From contig URJQ01000002.1 of NCBI GenBank assembly GCA_900548195.1, positions 1 through 54,471 of the forward strand: a DNA stretch of 54,471 nt. The letters run 5' to 3'. Below are positions 25,914 to 34,024 of this stretch, in pieces; the first letter of the stretch is position 1; every line of letters starts with the position of its first letter. The position numbers and the translations under genes are program-made. The notes below the pieces were generated by a model. That model was not told the origin of the DNA, made no database searches, and saw only the letters and a program-made list of their open reading frames with translations. The stretch comes from an uncultured Prevotella sp. (GTDB lineage Bacteria > Bacteroidota > Bacteroidia > Bacteroidales > Bacteroidaceae).

Positions 25914-28418
25914 CTACATTATTACCTTCTTTCCTTTGATGATGTATATCTGTCCCTTTACCATTTTCGTTACTCGCTGGCCTTGAAGATTATAGATGGC
26001 TGAGGAATTAGTGAGGGAAGACGATGTCTGGATGGTGGCTATGCCTGTGGATTCAGGCAGAAGTTTGTACATCTGTTCGGCATATCGCTTGCCTAATGTG
26101 CGGTAACCAGCGGCACTGAAATGAAAAGGATCCTTGCCATTACCAGGCAAATCCTTGGCAGAAATGACATAAGAATTAGTGACATACTCTTTCAGATGAG
26201 GAAGCGCAGCAGTATTATGCCATGAGCAAGCGCCGCCTTGGTCGGCATAAAGGGTCTCTCCGGCGAGGAGAGGTGTCTCTGCCGGATTGAGTCCGAGGGC
26301 GTAACAGATGCGGGTATATACTTTTCCTACCTTCTCACACCAATCGGATTCTCCATTATTCGACTCGCCTTGATGAAGCAAAATTCCCTTGATAGTGCCT
26401 TTCTTTTGAGCCAGTTTACCCATTTCGATAAGGCGACCAAGGGGATCATTGTCGTATTCCTTACAGATATTCTTAAACCAATCTGCATCGCCAGCGATGT
26501 AGGCATCCTTAAATTCATCCATATAAAGCTCGATTTTTGCGCCTCCTACAGCTACATTTATGACTCCGACCTTTATATTCTCGGGCAGTTTCTCTACGAG
26601 AGTGCGTCCGAAATAGTCAGCTGGAGTCAGTCCAGTGTTCTGTCGGCAAAGCGGTGGAATGGCTTTGTACCAATTACCTTTGGTACGATTAGTGCCGAAA
26701 TTGACGGCTGCCATCATCTGAAAGCGAGCGGAAATGCCGCTCAAGTCTTGTGACTCAATGGCTGCATTACCCTCCATGTTCGACTGTCCGAAGCAGAGAT
26801 AGATATGAAAATTAGGGTCGCCCTGCTGGACATATTCCCATGAATCAGGGATGACAGGCTCCTTAGGAGCATCAGGGGTCTCGATCTTTCCGTCGGAAGT
26901 AGCGATGGCAAACGGCGTATTGCTGTCAGACATCCATCCTTTAGTGGTGCCATTCTCGAAGTCTCCGTTCTCCACGAAGTTGACTCCGATGGCATCATCC
27001 ACTATCTTTACATCGTCGAAACAGATAGTTCCGTCAAGAGTGCCGAACATAAAACTGAGTCGGTCGATAGGGAAATTTGCGTTGAATTTCCATGTATAGG
27101 TAGCCCATTCGGTGGTAACCTTATTGGAACCGAGATACTGCACATCGTTGGTGCCGCCCCATTGGTTGCGGTTAGTGCTCTTTGTGTCGCAAGGCCAGAA
27201 TGCGACATCAATGCTTTTAGAGGCTTTTGCCTTGATGGTCAGGGTGTAACTGTTGCCCTTTGTCAATGCAGAAGGCAAGTCATAGCTTGCCTGATTGTCC
27301 CATGCATTGGCTCCAGCCTTAGATGTGGTGTAGGCAATGCACTTTCCCGGATCGACATAACCTTTCTCCACGGTGACGCTGACCTTGGCAAAATTCTTGT
27401 TGTCCTTATCATCCAATGCCTGCGCAAGGAGGGTATGTGTGCCGTCAGTGAGCCCTTTATACTGATATTCAAACGGTGCTGAGGTCACTTCAGCCTGCCT
27501 TGTGCCGTCGAGATAGAACCTTACAGCGGTGATATTGCCCTCAGAACTGGTGGCTTTCACCTTGAGGTTGACATTCTCGGAGGTCTTTACGCCATTGGAA
27601 TGGGATGTTATCTCCACCTGGACAGGCTTGGCTTCGAGGGAATAATTCTTGCAGAATTTCCATATTTCATCAAGGGTATAGAGACCGTCATTGCTAATCC
27701 AGTGACCCTTGTTGGCGAGTTCCATCAGCACTACCTTTACTCCGTCTGTGCCGTCGCCCCACTCCTTTCGCGTGATATGGCTGTAACCACCATAGTTTTT
27801 GGTTATGGTAGGAGTAGTGTTGCATTTGTTTTTCTTGACGAGTTCGTCGATATTCCTCTGCACATTACTATATACGCACACGTCATCACCCGTGCCATGA
27901 TGATGGATAACGGGTATGGCACGCTTGCCTGTGTAGGTAAATCCACCCATAGGATAACCGCTTATCGGTGCGAAAGCGGCTATTACGTTCGGAATCTTGT
28001 TCATAGCATGATAAGTGAGCATACCTCCCATTGAGAAGCCCGAGAGATAAACTCGGTTTTCGTCAATGTCGAAATCCTTTTTCATCTGAGCTATGAGGTC
28101 TTTGATGAGATTGATGTCACGGTCGCCAGATATGTCCCAACCTTTGTTAATGCCTTCAGGAAGGACAATGACAAATTTCTCTTTGTCGGCAAGATTCTTG
28201 GCATCCTTGAGCATATCCCATTGGTATTGGGCACTCTGATTCATGCCGTGACATGAGATGATGAGCGGACGTTTGCTGCCAAGACCGGAAGGAGCGTACT
28301 GTAGGTACTCTCGCTTCTGGCCTTCGGAAGTGATGGTCTTACGAGTTTGTGCATTGGTGACCATCGAAATGGTTAGGATAGAGATAATAATAGTAAAAAT
28401 TTTCGTAATGTGAGTCAT
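25914..28418 (-). CDS. Multimodular esterase: CE1-like (PHB-depolymerase type), Ig-like, CBM, CE6 acetyl xylan esterase, sorting tail
   Basis: 834 residues from the start at 28418, which gives a signal peptide (cleavage near TNAQ); an upstream in-frame ATG exists at 28469. About 30-260 is an alpha/beta hydrolase with S129 in GFSMGG, of the PHB-depolymerase/feruloyl-esterase group. About 265-352 is an Ig-like domain (VRFYLDGT). About 358-505 is a CBM4/9/22-like sandwich. About 533-785 is a SGNH/CE6 domain with S546 in GQSNMEG and D763/H766 in DPFHF. About 800-834 is a sorting-like tail (IYNLQGQRV...YIIKGKKV). Expected to deacetylate, and perhaps deferuloylate, xylan outside the cell. First gene of the run to 16518. 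Confidence 0.9.
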   Translation of the reverse strand: MTHITKIFTIIISILTISMVTNAQTRKTITSEGQKREYLQYAPSGLGSKRPLIISCHGMNQSAQYQWDMLKDAKNLADKEKFVIVLPEGINKGWDISGDRDINLIKDLIAQMKKDFDIDENRVYLSGFSMGGMLTYHAMNKIPNVIAAFAPISGYPMGGFTYTGKRAIPVIHHHGTGDDVCVYSNVQRNIDELVKKNKCNTTPTITKNYGGYSHITRKEWGDGTDGVKVVLMELANKGHWISNDGLYTLDEIWKFCKNYSLEAKPVQVEITSHSNGVKTSENVNLKVKATSSEGNITAVRFYLDGTRQAEVTSAPFEYQYKGLTDGTHTLLAQALDDKDNKNFAKVSVTVEKGYVDPGKCIAYTTSKAGANAWDNQASYDLPSALTKGNSYTLTIKAKASKSIDVAFWPCDTKSTNRNQWGGTNDVQYLGSNKVTTEWATYTWKFNANFPIDRLSFMFGTLDGTICFDDVKIVDDAIGVNFVENGDFENGTTKGWMSDSNTPFAIATSDGKIETPDAPKEPVIPDSWEYVQQGDPNFHIYLCFGQSNMEGNAAIESQDLSGISARFQMMAAVNFGTNRTKGNWYKAIPPLCRQNTGLTPADYFGRTLVEKLPENIKVGVINVAVGGAKIELYMDEFKDAYIAGDADWFKNICKEYDNDPLGRLIEMGKLAQKKGTIKGILLHQGESNNGESDWCEKVGKVYTRICYALGLNPAETPLLAGETLYADQGGACSWHNTAALPHLKEYVTNSYVISAKDLPGNGKDPFHFSAAGYRTLGKRYAEQMYKLLPESTGIATIQTSSSLTNSSAIYNLQGQRVTKMVKGQIYIIKGKKVIM

Positions 28419-28502
28419 TGTCGTATTTAGTCTAATAGATTGTAATTTTTCTCTTTTGGTGTCTGACAAACTATGGTAGCGTCAGGTGTTGTTTACTGTT
28501 TG

Positions 28503-28510
28503 CAAAATTA
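28503..28510 (-). promoter_or_regulatory. Promoter -7 box for the esterase/GH10 run
   Basis: The minus strand reads TAATTTTG in the context TTCGTAATTTTGCAAAC, 85 bp upstream of the start at 28418. It probably drives the six-gene run down to 16518. Confidence 0.55.
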
Positions 28511-28615
28511 CGAAAATTGGTTTACAATCTATTTTTTTATTGTTTCATAGACTTTTCTTTATGTAACAATATACTGATAAATAGGGGATTGTTGGTATTC
28601 TTTCTGATTATTCTT

Positions 28616-28650
28616 GCTTATATCAGCCGGTGACGTGGCTGACACAGGGA
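28616..28650 (+). repeat. Repeat family B hairpin, followed by a family C stretch
   Basis: TCAGCC (28623-28628) pairs with GGCTGA (28637-28642) around GGTGACGT, then ACACAGGG. A GAATGAAGAATG-type simple-sequence stretch follows at 28659-28685. The same B-then-C order occurs at 31810-31881. Confidence 0.65.
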
Positions 28651-28714
28651 CGGTTTCTAAATGAAGAATGAGGAATGAAGAATGGCTGATGCCGTTGCGG
28701 AAGACCCTATCTTA

Positions 28715-28737
28715 TCCCCATGTGAGGGGAAGACTGG
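28715..28737. repeat. Repeat family D hairpin
   Basis: TCCCCATGTGAGGGGA, a near-perfect inverted repeat. A related hairpin, CCCCCTCACAGGGGG, lies at 28793-28807 and is followed by AAGAGAGGGGGT. Both are in the long gap between the CE1-CE6 gene and the CE6 remnant. Confidence 0.5.
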
Positions 28738-28791
28738 ATAGTGAGACCTCCATTGAGAAAGAGGGACGCAAGCCAGAGAACGTATATGGCC

Positions 28792-28819
28792 TCCCCCTCA
28801 CAGGGGGAAGAGAGGGGGT
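28792..28819. repeat. Repeat family D hairpin, second copy
   Basis: CCCCCTCACAGGGGG with a 5-bp stem, followed by a G-rich tail (AGAGAGGGGG) similar to that after the copy at 16479-16508. Confidence 0.5.
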
Positions 28820-28820
28820 C

Positions 28821-28848
28821 TTGTCGGTGACGTGGCTGACACGGGGGC
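28821..28848 (+). repeat. Repeat family B, partial copy
   Basis: GTCGGTGACGTGGCTGACAC, matching the copy at 28616-28650 from the loop onward; the left stem arm is lost. Confidence 0.55.
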
Positions 28849-28945
28849 GAACTGTTATGGAAATGGATGCTGGAATTGGTCTATTTTCCTGCTTATTGGA
28901 GGTAGATGCTTTACGCTATTGTAAGATACTGATAGTGAATATGTT

Positions 28946-29064
28946 GCAATATCTATGCTTTTACATTGTAATAACTATGCTTTTAGGAGGTAATAACTAT
29001 GCTTTTAGGAGGTAATAACTATGCTTTTGGGAGGTGATAACTATGCTTTTGGGAGGTGATAGCT
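28946..29064 (-). repeat. Repeat family A: tandem array with 22-bp period
   Basis: Five units of GTAATAACTATGCTTTT plus a 5-bp linker (AGGAG, GGGAG or ACATT) follow each other head to tail with little divergence; a sixth is partial. The unit is the reverse complement of the AAAAGCATAGTTATTAC units at 11879-11988. The rest of the 28419-29263 gap holds the promoter box at 28503, B, C and D repeats and the terminator at 29176; no gene is supported. Confidence 0.8.
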
Positions 29065-29175
29065 TATTTATTGGTTTTTAATATGGGTGTTTTAGATTAT
29101 GTTGTTCGATTTTTCCTATTAAGAAAAGATATGAATTGGCTGACTATCGGTGTTGCTTTCCTTGATTATTATTGG

Positions 29176-29238
29176 CATAAAAAAAAGCGAAAAACAGGAC
29201 TGACGCTTGGGCAAACGCACTTCCTGTTCTTCGCTTTT
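29176..29238 (-). terminator. Rho-independent terminator downstream of the CE6 remnant
   Basis: Arms 29183-29199 and 29222-29238 (AAAAGCGAAAAACAGGA and TCCTGTTCTTCGCTTTT) pair at 16 of 17 positions. On the minus strand the stem runs into TTTTTTTT. It lies 25 bp past the stop of the truncated CE6 frame, suggesting the remnant keeps the natural 3' end of a former gene. Confidence 0.75.
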
Positions 29239-29263
29239 GGGCTTATTTGGATTTGCTATAAGA

Positions 29264-29505
29264 TTATTTCGACTTGCTTTTCTTGTGCTTCCGTGGATTG
29301 TTTGTTTCCTTTTTTAGGATAGACAACATCACATCGGCATAGCGACGACCGAGAATGCGGTAGCCTTCTGCAGTGAAATGGAGCTTGTCAGGACGACCTG
29401 GACATCCGAGAGAAGACACTGGATAGGCTGTCGAGATGGTATTCTGAATGCTGTCGATGATGCTATTATGCAAATAGCAGCAACCGCCATCCTCTTTGGT
29501 CATTT
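29264..29505 (-). pseudogene. CE6 esterase gene remnant (C-terminal about 80 codons)
   Basis: The frame 29264-29503 encodes 79 residues that match residues about 245-320 of the CE6-CE1 protein at 29688-31724 nearly throughout (MTKEDGGCCYLHNSIIDSIQ, CPGRPDKLHFTAEGYR). It contains the catalytic D/H motif (DKLHF) but lacks the GQSNMEG half and any signal peptide. DNA identity is roughly 90% over 190 bp, with mostly synonymous changes. It then diverges into its own Lys-rich C-terminus (KHKKSKSK) and has a terminator. On its upstream side homology stops right after the start-like ATG. Best read as the 3' end of a deleted single-domain CE6 gene. Confidence 0.8.
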
Positions 29506-29521
29506 ATTCAAGGGAATAGAA

Positions 29522-29623
29522 AAAGCGTTGATATTGCAGCGTAAAAGTTATGCTTTTGCATAGCAATATCAACGCTTTCAGCGTGTGATAACGGCGTTAT
29601 TGCGGCGCAATAACTATGATGCT
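29522..29623. repeat. Repeat family A, diverged cluster with 16-bp inverted repeat
   Basis: AAAGCGTTGATATTGC (29522-29537) and its exact reverse complement (29563-29578) bracket a TTATGCTTTTGCATAG segment, followed by GCAATAACTATGATGC. Related to family A by its TATGCTTTT and AATAACTATG words. It fills most of the gap between the CE6 remnant and the CE6-CE1 gene. Confidence 0.6.
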
Positions 29624-29687
29624 TGTTTTGTCCTATCTAACGATGGCATGAACGACACCGTGGACGGGGTCGGGGGGAGGGGCGGAA

Positions 29688-31724
29688 TCAGAAGATGTGT
29701 TGCACGAACTCTGCGAGGCAACGGCGCCATGTCAGCCACTCGTGAGCAGTGCCTTGTGACACGAAGAACTCCACATTAATGCCCTTTGCCTTGAGATTGT
29801 CGGTCATCTGCTTGGTGCCGAAGTTCTCTTCCGTGCCGCATCCCATGAAGAAATATCCCACCTTGCTGTTGAAAGCCTTTGCATCTGTGAACACTCCGCC
29901 TGCGAATGTGTCGAGGTTTACGCCGAAGATGGCTCCGCTGAAGGTGCCTATATATGAGAAGGTGTCGAGGTTGGCAGTGGTGATGTCGAGGGTCTGCTTT
30001 CCTCCCCATGAGAGTCCTGCCATGCCGCGGAACTTTCTGTCGCTCTTGGTGCGGAAGGTCTTGTCAATATATGGAATGATGTCCTTGAGGAGAACCTGCT
30101 GGAAGGAAGCTCCGAAATCATTGCGGCTCTCGCCTTTCTTGGCTCCGAAGCCGTAGTCGCAGTTGCCGTTGTCCATGACTACAATCATCTCCTTTGCCTT
30201 TCCCTGAGCGATGAGATTGTCCATGATGTACTGCATACGTCCCTGAGTGCTCCATCCTGTCTCGTTTTCCGCCATGCCATGCTGGAGGTATAGCACTGGA
30301 AAACGGCGTGTGGATTGCAGGTATGAGGCTGGTGTATATACGAAGCAGCGGCGCTCTTTGTTCTCTACTGATGACCAATAGCGGCACTCCATGACCTGTC
30401 CGCGTGCCACTTTCGGGTCTGCCTTGTAGAGGTTTATCTCCTCTTCGGTCATTGTGGCACCTCGCATATTCTGTTTTAGGTTGGGGTTATGGTCGAGATT
30501 TACGTCGATGTCGATGCTGCTATACATCTTTCCGCATCCGAAGACGGTTTTCATGGCAGGGTCGCACATGCTTACTCCATCGACATTGAGCACGTAGTAA
30601 TGGTTGCCGCAGGGTAAAGGGGCGGTGGTCACGGTCCATAATCCCTTGCCATTGTTGACCATAGGCCATTTCTTTCCACATATATCTGCTGCCACATGCT
30701 TAGCCTGAGGTGCGAAGAGTGCAAACTGCACGCGTCCTTCGTTATCTACACGCGGGAAGTTCTGGCACGGAACGGTGTTCTCCGACACCTTGAAAGCATC
30801 CTTGTTGAGGATAGACATCATCACGTCGGCATAGCGTCTGCCGAGGGTGCGGTAGCCTTCAGCCGTGAAATGGAGTTTGTCGGGACGTCCTGGACATCCG
30901 AGAGAAGACACTGGATAGGCTGTCGGGATGGTATTCTGAATGCTGTCGATGATGCTGTTATGCAAATAGCAGCAACCACCATCCTCTTTGGTCATTAGTT
31001 CGCCGACGAGCAATGGGCAGTCTTCTGCTTTGAGATTTAACTCTTTCAGCATGCGATTATAGACGAGCTTGACACGTTCTGGCCAGTCTTTCTGACCATT
31101 GTCGGTGCAACCTTGATGCAGGAGTATGCCCTTTATGACGCCTACTTTCTGAGCTCGCTTTGCGCATTCCATTAGACGACGCATGGGTTGGTTGTCATAT
31201 TCCTTGCAGAAATTCTTAAACCAATCGGCTTGCTTGGAGATATATTCCGTTGTCTTGTCTTCATCATAGAGATTGATGCTGGCACCTCCGACAGCGACAT
31301 TGATTACTCCTACCTTGATATTCTCTGGCAACTGCTCTACGAGTGTGCGTCCGAAATAGTCGGCTGGCGTCAGTCCGGTCCACTCACGACATAGTGGTGG
31401 CACTGCCGCATACCACTGATATTTCTTTCTTCCTATGCCATTCATATCTACGGCAGCCATCATTCGGAAGCGTGGATTGATATTCTGACGATCCTGTGTC
31501 TCTATCTTTGCATTACCTTCCATATTCGACTGCCCGAAGCAGAGGTAGATATGGAAATCAGGATCAAACTTCTTTGGTTGGGGAATAATGCCTGGCGCCT
31601 TCTCTCCATCGCTGTAGTTCAGGGTTTTGTTCTGCTCATAGAACTTTGAAACATCCTGCGCTCTTGTCACTATTGGGGCGACAAGGGGGAAGAGGGCTGT
31701 TAGTAATAGAATTATTTTTTTCAT
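29688..31724 (-). CDS. CE6 acetyl xylan esterase - CE1 feruloyl esterase fusion
   Basis: 678 residues from the start at 31724 (signal peptide MKKIILLLTALFPL, cleavage near TRAQ). The frame is open further upstream but there translates only repeat DNA. About 55-325 is the SGNH/CE6 domain: S66 in GQSNMEG and DKLHF near 305. About 335-420 is an Ig-like linker domain. About 440-678 is the CE1 esterase: S572 in GLSWGG and His661 in GTAHEWL. The CE1 module resembles that fused to GH10 at 23675-25849; the CE6 module resembles that in 25914-28418. Expected to remove acetyl and feruloyl groups from xylan. It lies between GH51 and the CE6 remnant, set apart by repeats on both sides. Confidence 0.92.
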   Translation of the reverse strand: MKKIILLLTALFPLVAPIVTRAQDVSKFYEQNKTLNYSDGEKAPGIIPQPKKFDPDFHIYLCFGQSNMEGNAKIETQDRQNINPRFRMMAAVDMNGIGRKKYQWYAAVPPLCREWTGLTPADYFGRTLVEQLPENIKVGVINVAVGGASINLYDEDKTTEYISKQADWFKNFCKEYDNQPMRRLMECAKRAQKVGVIKGILLHQGCTDNGQKDWPERVKLVYNRMLKELNLKAEDCPLLVGELMTKEDGGCCYLHNSIIDSIQNTIPTAYPVSSLGCPGRPDKLHFTAEGYRTLGRRYADVMMSILNKDAFKVSENTVPCQNFPRVDNEGRVQFALFAPQAKHVAADICGKKWPMVNNGKGLWTVTTAPLPCGNHYYVLNVDGVSMCDPAMKTVFGCGKMYSSIDIDVNLDHNPNLKQNMRGATMTEEEINLYKADPKVARGQVMECRYWSSVENKERRCFVYTPASYLQSTRRFPVLYLQHGMAENETGWSTQGRMQYIMDNLIAQGKAKEMIVVMDNGNCDYGFGAKKGESRNDFGASFQQVLLKDIIPYIDKTFRTKSDRKFRGMAGLSWGGKQTLDITTANLDTFSYIGTFSGAIFGVNLDTFAGGVFTDAKAFNSKVGYFFMGCGTEENFGTKQMTDNLKAKGINVEFFVSQGTAHEWLTWRRCLAEFVQHIF

Positions 31725-31740
31725 TTGGAATCTTTTAAAA

Positions 31741-31775
31741 AAATGAAGAATGAGGAATGAAGAATGAAGAATGGC
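31741..31775. repeat. Family C simple-sequence stretch
   Basis: GAATGAGGAATGAAGAATG and more of the same, followed by GGCTGGCGCCGATGCGG. The copy at 28659-28685 is followed by the related GGCTGATGCCGTTGCGG, so the two are copies of a longer element. Confidence 0.6.
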
Positions 31776-31809
31776 TGGCGCCGATGCGGATTCCTGCTTC
31801 ATATTCTTG

Positions 31810-31844
31810 CTTATATCTGGCGGTAACGCGCCCGACACAGGGGC
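31810..31844 (+). repeat. Repeat family B hairpin
   Basis: CTTATATCTGGCGGTAACG then CGCCCGACACAGGGGCT: a stem around the GGTAACG loop core with one mismatch. It sits between two family C stretches in the gap between GH51 and the CE6-CE1 gene. Confidence 0.6.
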
Positions 31845-31851
31845 TCTCTTT

Positions 31852-31965
31852 AATGAAGAATGTAGAATGAAGAATGAAGAAAGGCTGATTACACTATTCT
31901 CATTATGGCTGCTCAAATATAAAAACGTAACTTTTATTCTTCATTCTTCATTCTACATTCTTCAT
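31852..31965. repeat. 114-bp inverted repeat with perfect 30-bp arms
   Basis: The arms 31852-31881 and 31936-31965 are exact reverse complements made of GAAGAATG-type simple sequence, around a 54-bp AT-rich centre. It starts 16 bp past the GH51 stop. Transcription would give a long hairpin; as DNA it looks like a small non-coding inverted-repeat element. Confidence 0.75.
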
Positions 31966-31980
31966 TTTATCATGGTGCTT

Positions 31981-33963
31981 TTATTTCTTAAAAGCGTACA
32001 TGACTATGGAATGTGGGGCGAGAGTGACGGTCATCTTCTTCTTGGCCTTCACGGTCTTGACCTCTGGACTTACAGGATGCTTGTCGTAATTGTTTTCATC
32101 ATCGAGGTTGCCCTTTATGGTGGTGACCTTCGCCTGTGACTTAACAGAGAAGCGAGAGATGTCGAAAGAGGCTTTCTGAGGCGCATCGGTGTAGTTACAC
32201 ATCTTGACGAATACCTCACGTGTCTTGGAATTATAGATGACAGACTGTCCGAGATGATGGTCGTCCTTCTTCTCAAACTTCACGCAATCACCATAATAAT
32301 AGTCGCCAGAAGACTGTCCGAAGAGTTGCTGAACATAGTAACTGCACGTGAAGAAAGGCTTCTCATTATCGAAATAGATGAGGTCCGGGTTCCAGTTGGT
32401 GTTGTGCTTATAAGCAAAGAGAGGGGCATAGGAAGTCATGCAGACCACATCGCCATTCTTTTCTACGTGCATCAGATAGAGCGCCTCTGCGAGAGCGTCG
32501 CCCCACTGATTGCCATGTGTCTTCTCTTGAGTGGAGTATTCTCCGAGATATACCTTGGTCTTGCGGTCGCGAGGATAGCTGTCGTACTGACGTTTCTCAA
32601 GGAAATACTTGCGAGGCTCATAGTAATGCTCGTCGATTATAGGCATATTGAGCTCTTCTGCGAGCTTCCAAGCATTGTCATAATCAGGATTACCTGCGTG
32701 AGAACCAGGACCTGCTGTGCCTATGATAGTGATTTCAGGATGCTTCTCGGTGATAATCTTATACATATACTTGAATCTCTCAGCAAACTCAGGAGTGATT
32801 TTCTCCTCATTACCTATGCCAAGATACTTGAGACCGAAAGGCTTTGGATGACCAGCCTCAGCGCGTACCTTGCCCCATTTGGTGGTGGCATCGCCGTTAG
32901 CCCACTCTATCAGATCAAGAGCATCTTGCACCCATTCGTCCATTTCAGACATTGGAACGACCTTCTGCGCCTGTCCTTTCATTCCCCAGCCGCCATTGAC
33001 ACCTTGACAACTTACTCCGCATGGGAGGATAGGCACTGGCTGCATATTGAGGTCTTCACAGAGTTGGAAGTATTCATAATAGCCCAAACCCATTGATTGG
33101 CAGTAGCCCCAAGTGTTTTTGAGTGCTTTTCGCTGCTCTTTCGGACCTACAGTAGTCTTCCAGCGGTATGTATTCCAGAATCCATCACCGCCTCCATGCA
33201 CTACGCATCCACCTGGAAAGCGCATGAATTTAGGGTGGAGAGCCTGCAAAGCCTCAACGAGATCCTTGCGAAGTCCGTGTCCTTTGAAGGTATTCTGAGG
33301 CATAAGAGAGACCATATCCACATCGAGCTCACCAGTTTCGAGGACCAGTATCTGGAGACTTGCATTAGGACAAGCCTCAGAAGCCGTTAATGTAGCGGAA
33401 TACTTTTTCCACTCATTGCCCTGCACAGTGAAGGTATGCTCGGCAAGAACCTTCTTGTCCTTGCCTGTAAGAACCACTCGCACAGGCTTGTCGTCTTTGT
33501 CGCGATTGCGGAAAAAGACAGAGAAATCATAGTTTTCGCCTGCCTTTACGTTCATTCCGTTGTAGCCATTATTGAGAAGTCCGACGCCTGTCCAACCGTC
33601 AAAATCATAATAATGACCTACACGCTCGGCATGAATGCGCATATATGTGGGATTGTTAGCATTGAGGGGACTATCTGTAGCGAAATTGATATAGCCGGCA
33701 GAGTGACCTGGACGCTGGAATGCCCAGGCTGTAGCAGGTCCCCATCCGTCGCGCATAGTAGGATTAAACTCGAAAGAACCATTCTGTACGAGTTCGGCAT
33801 TGAGACCTCCATCGGCAGAATTACTGATGTCTTCGAAGAAGATACCTATGAGTTCGTCACTGATTTTCAGTCCTCCTTTGGGAGCTTTCTGAGCAAAAGC
33901 ATTGACATTAAGACTCATAGCAGCGCAAAGGGCTATGGTCTTCAATGCAGTGGATGTATTCAT
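31981..33963 (-). CDS. GH51 alpha-L-arabinofuranosidase
   Basis: 660 residues, signal peptide ending AFAQ. About 30-225 includes the N-terminal strands and a CBM4-like insertion (YDFSVFFRNRDK). The barrel then contains acid/base E386 in LGIGNEEK and nucleophile E475 in VYLGEYS. The C-terminal beta domain ends HSIVMYAFKK. Family knowledge: cleaves terminal alpha-L-arabinofuranose from arabinoxylan and arabinan. It follows the GH5 gene by 61 bp and is the last member of the GH115-GH98-GH5-GH51 run, ending at the long inverted repeat. Confidence 0.93.
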   Translation of the reverse strand: MNTSTALKTIALCAAMSLNVNAFAQKAPKGGLKISDELIGIFFEDISNSADGGLNAELVQNGSFEFNPTMRDGWGPATAWAFQRPGHSAGYINFATDSPLNANNPTYMRIHAERVGHYYDFDGWTGVGLLNNGYNGMNVKAGENYDFSVFFRNRDKDDKPVRVVLTGKDKKVLAEHTFTVQGNEWKKYSATLTASEACPNASLQILVLETGELDVDMVSLMPQNTFKGHGLRKDLVEALQALHPKFMRFPGGCVVHGGGDGFWNTYRWKTTVGPKEQRKALKNTWGYCQSMGLGYYEYFQLCEDLNMQPVPILPCGVSCQGVNGGWGMKGQAQKVVPMSEMDEWVQDALDLIEWANGDATTKWGKVRAEAGHPKPFGLKYLGIGNEEKITPEFAERFKYMYKIITEKHPEITIIGTAGPGSHAGNPDYDNAWKLAEELNMPIIDEHYYEPRKYFLEKRQYDSYPRDRKTKVYLGEYSTQEKTHGNQWGDALAEALYLMHVEKNGDVVCMTSYAPLFAYKHNTNWNPDLIYFDNEKPFFTCSYYVQQLFGQSSGDYYYGDCVKFEKKDDHHLGQSVIYNSKTREVFVKMCNYTDAPQKASFDISRFSVKSQAKVTTIKGNLDDENNYDKHPVSPEVKTVKAKKKMTVTLAPHSIVMYAFKK

Positions 33964-34024
33964 ATCGTTTATTTTTTTAATGTAACTGATTAACTGTCAA
34001 GATGCAGGATACGTGAGGATGACA

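Noticed and set aside
28946..29064. Regular 22-bp repeats that could suggest a CRISPR array
   Set aside because: The units are tandem with constant 5-bp linkers and no unique spacers, and there are no cas genes. They belong to the interspersed family A motif.
28668..29322. Two plus-strand ORFs in the long gap between esterase genes
   Set aside because: They translate repeats of families A, C and D and the terminator of the CE6 remnant; composition is not protein-like.
29660..29687. G-rich tract (GGGGTCGGGGGGAGGGG) as a possible G-quadruplex
   Set aside because: It fits the base pattern, but there is a single instance just past the CE6-CE1 stop and nothing else supports a function.
31725..31916. 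N-terminal extension of the CE6-CE1 frame
   Set aside because: The extra 64 codons translate family B and C repeats; a clean signal peptide begins at 31724.
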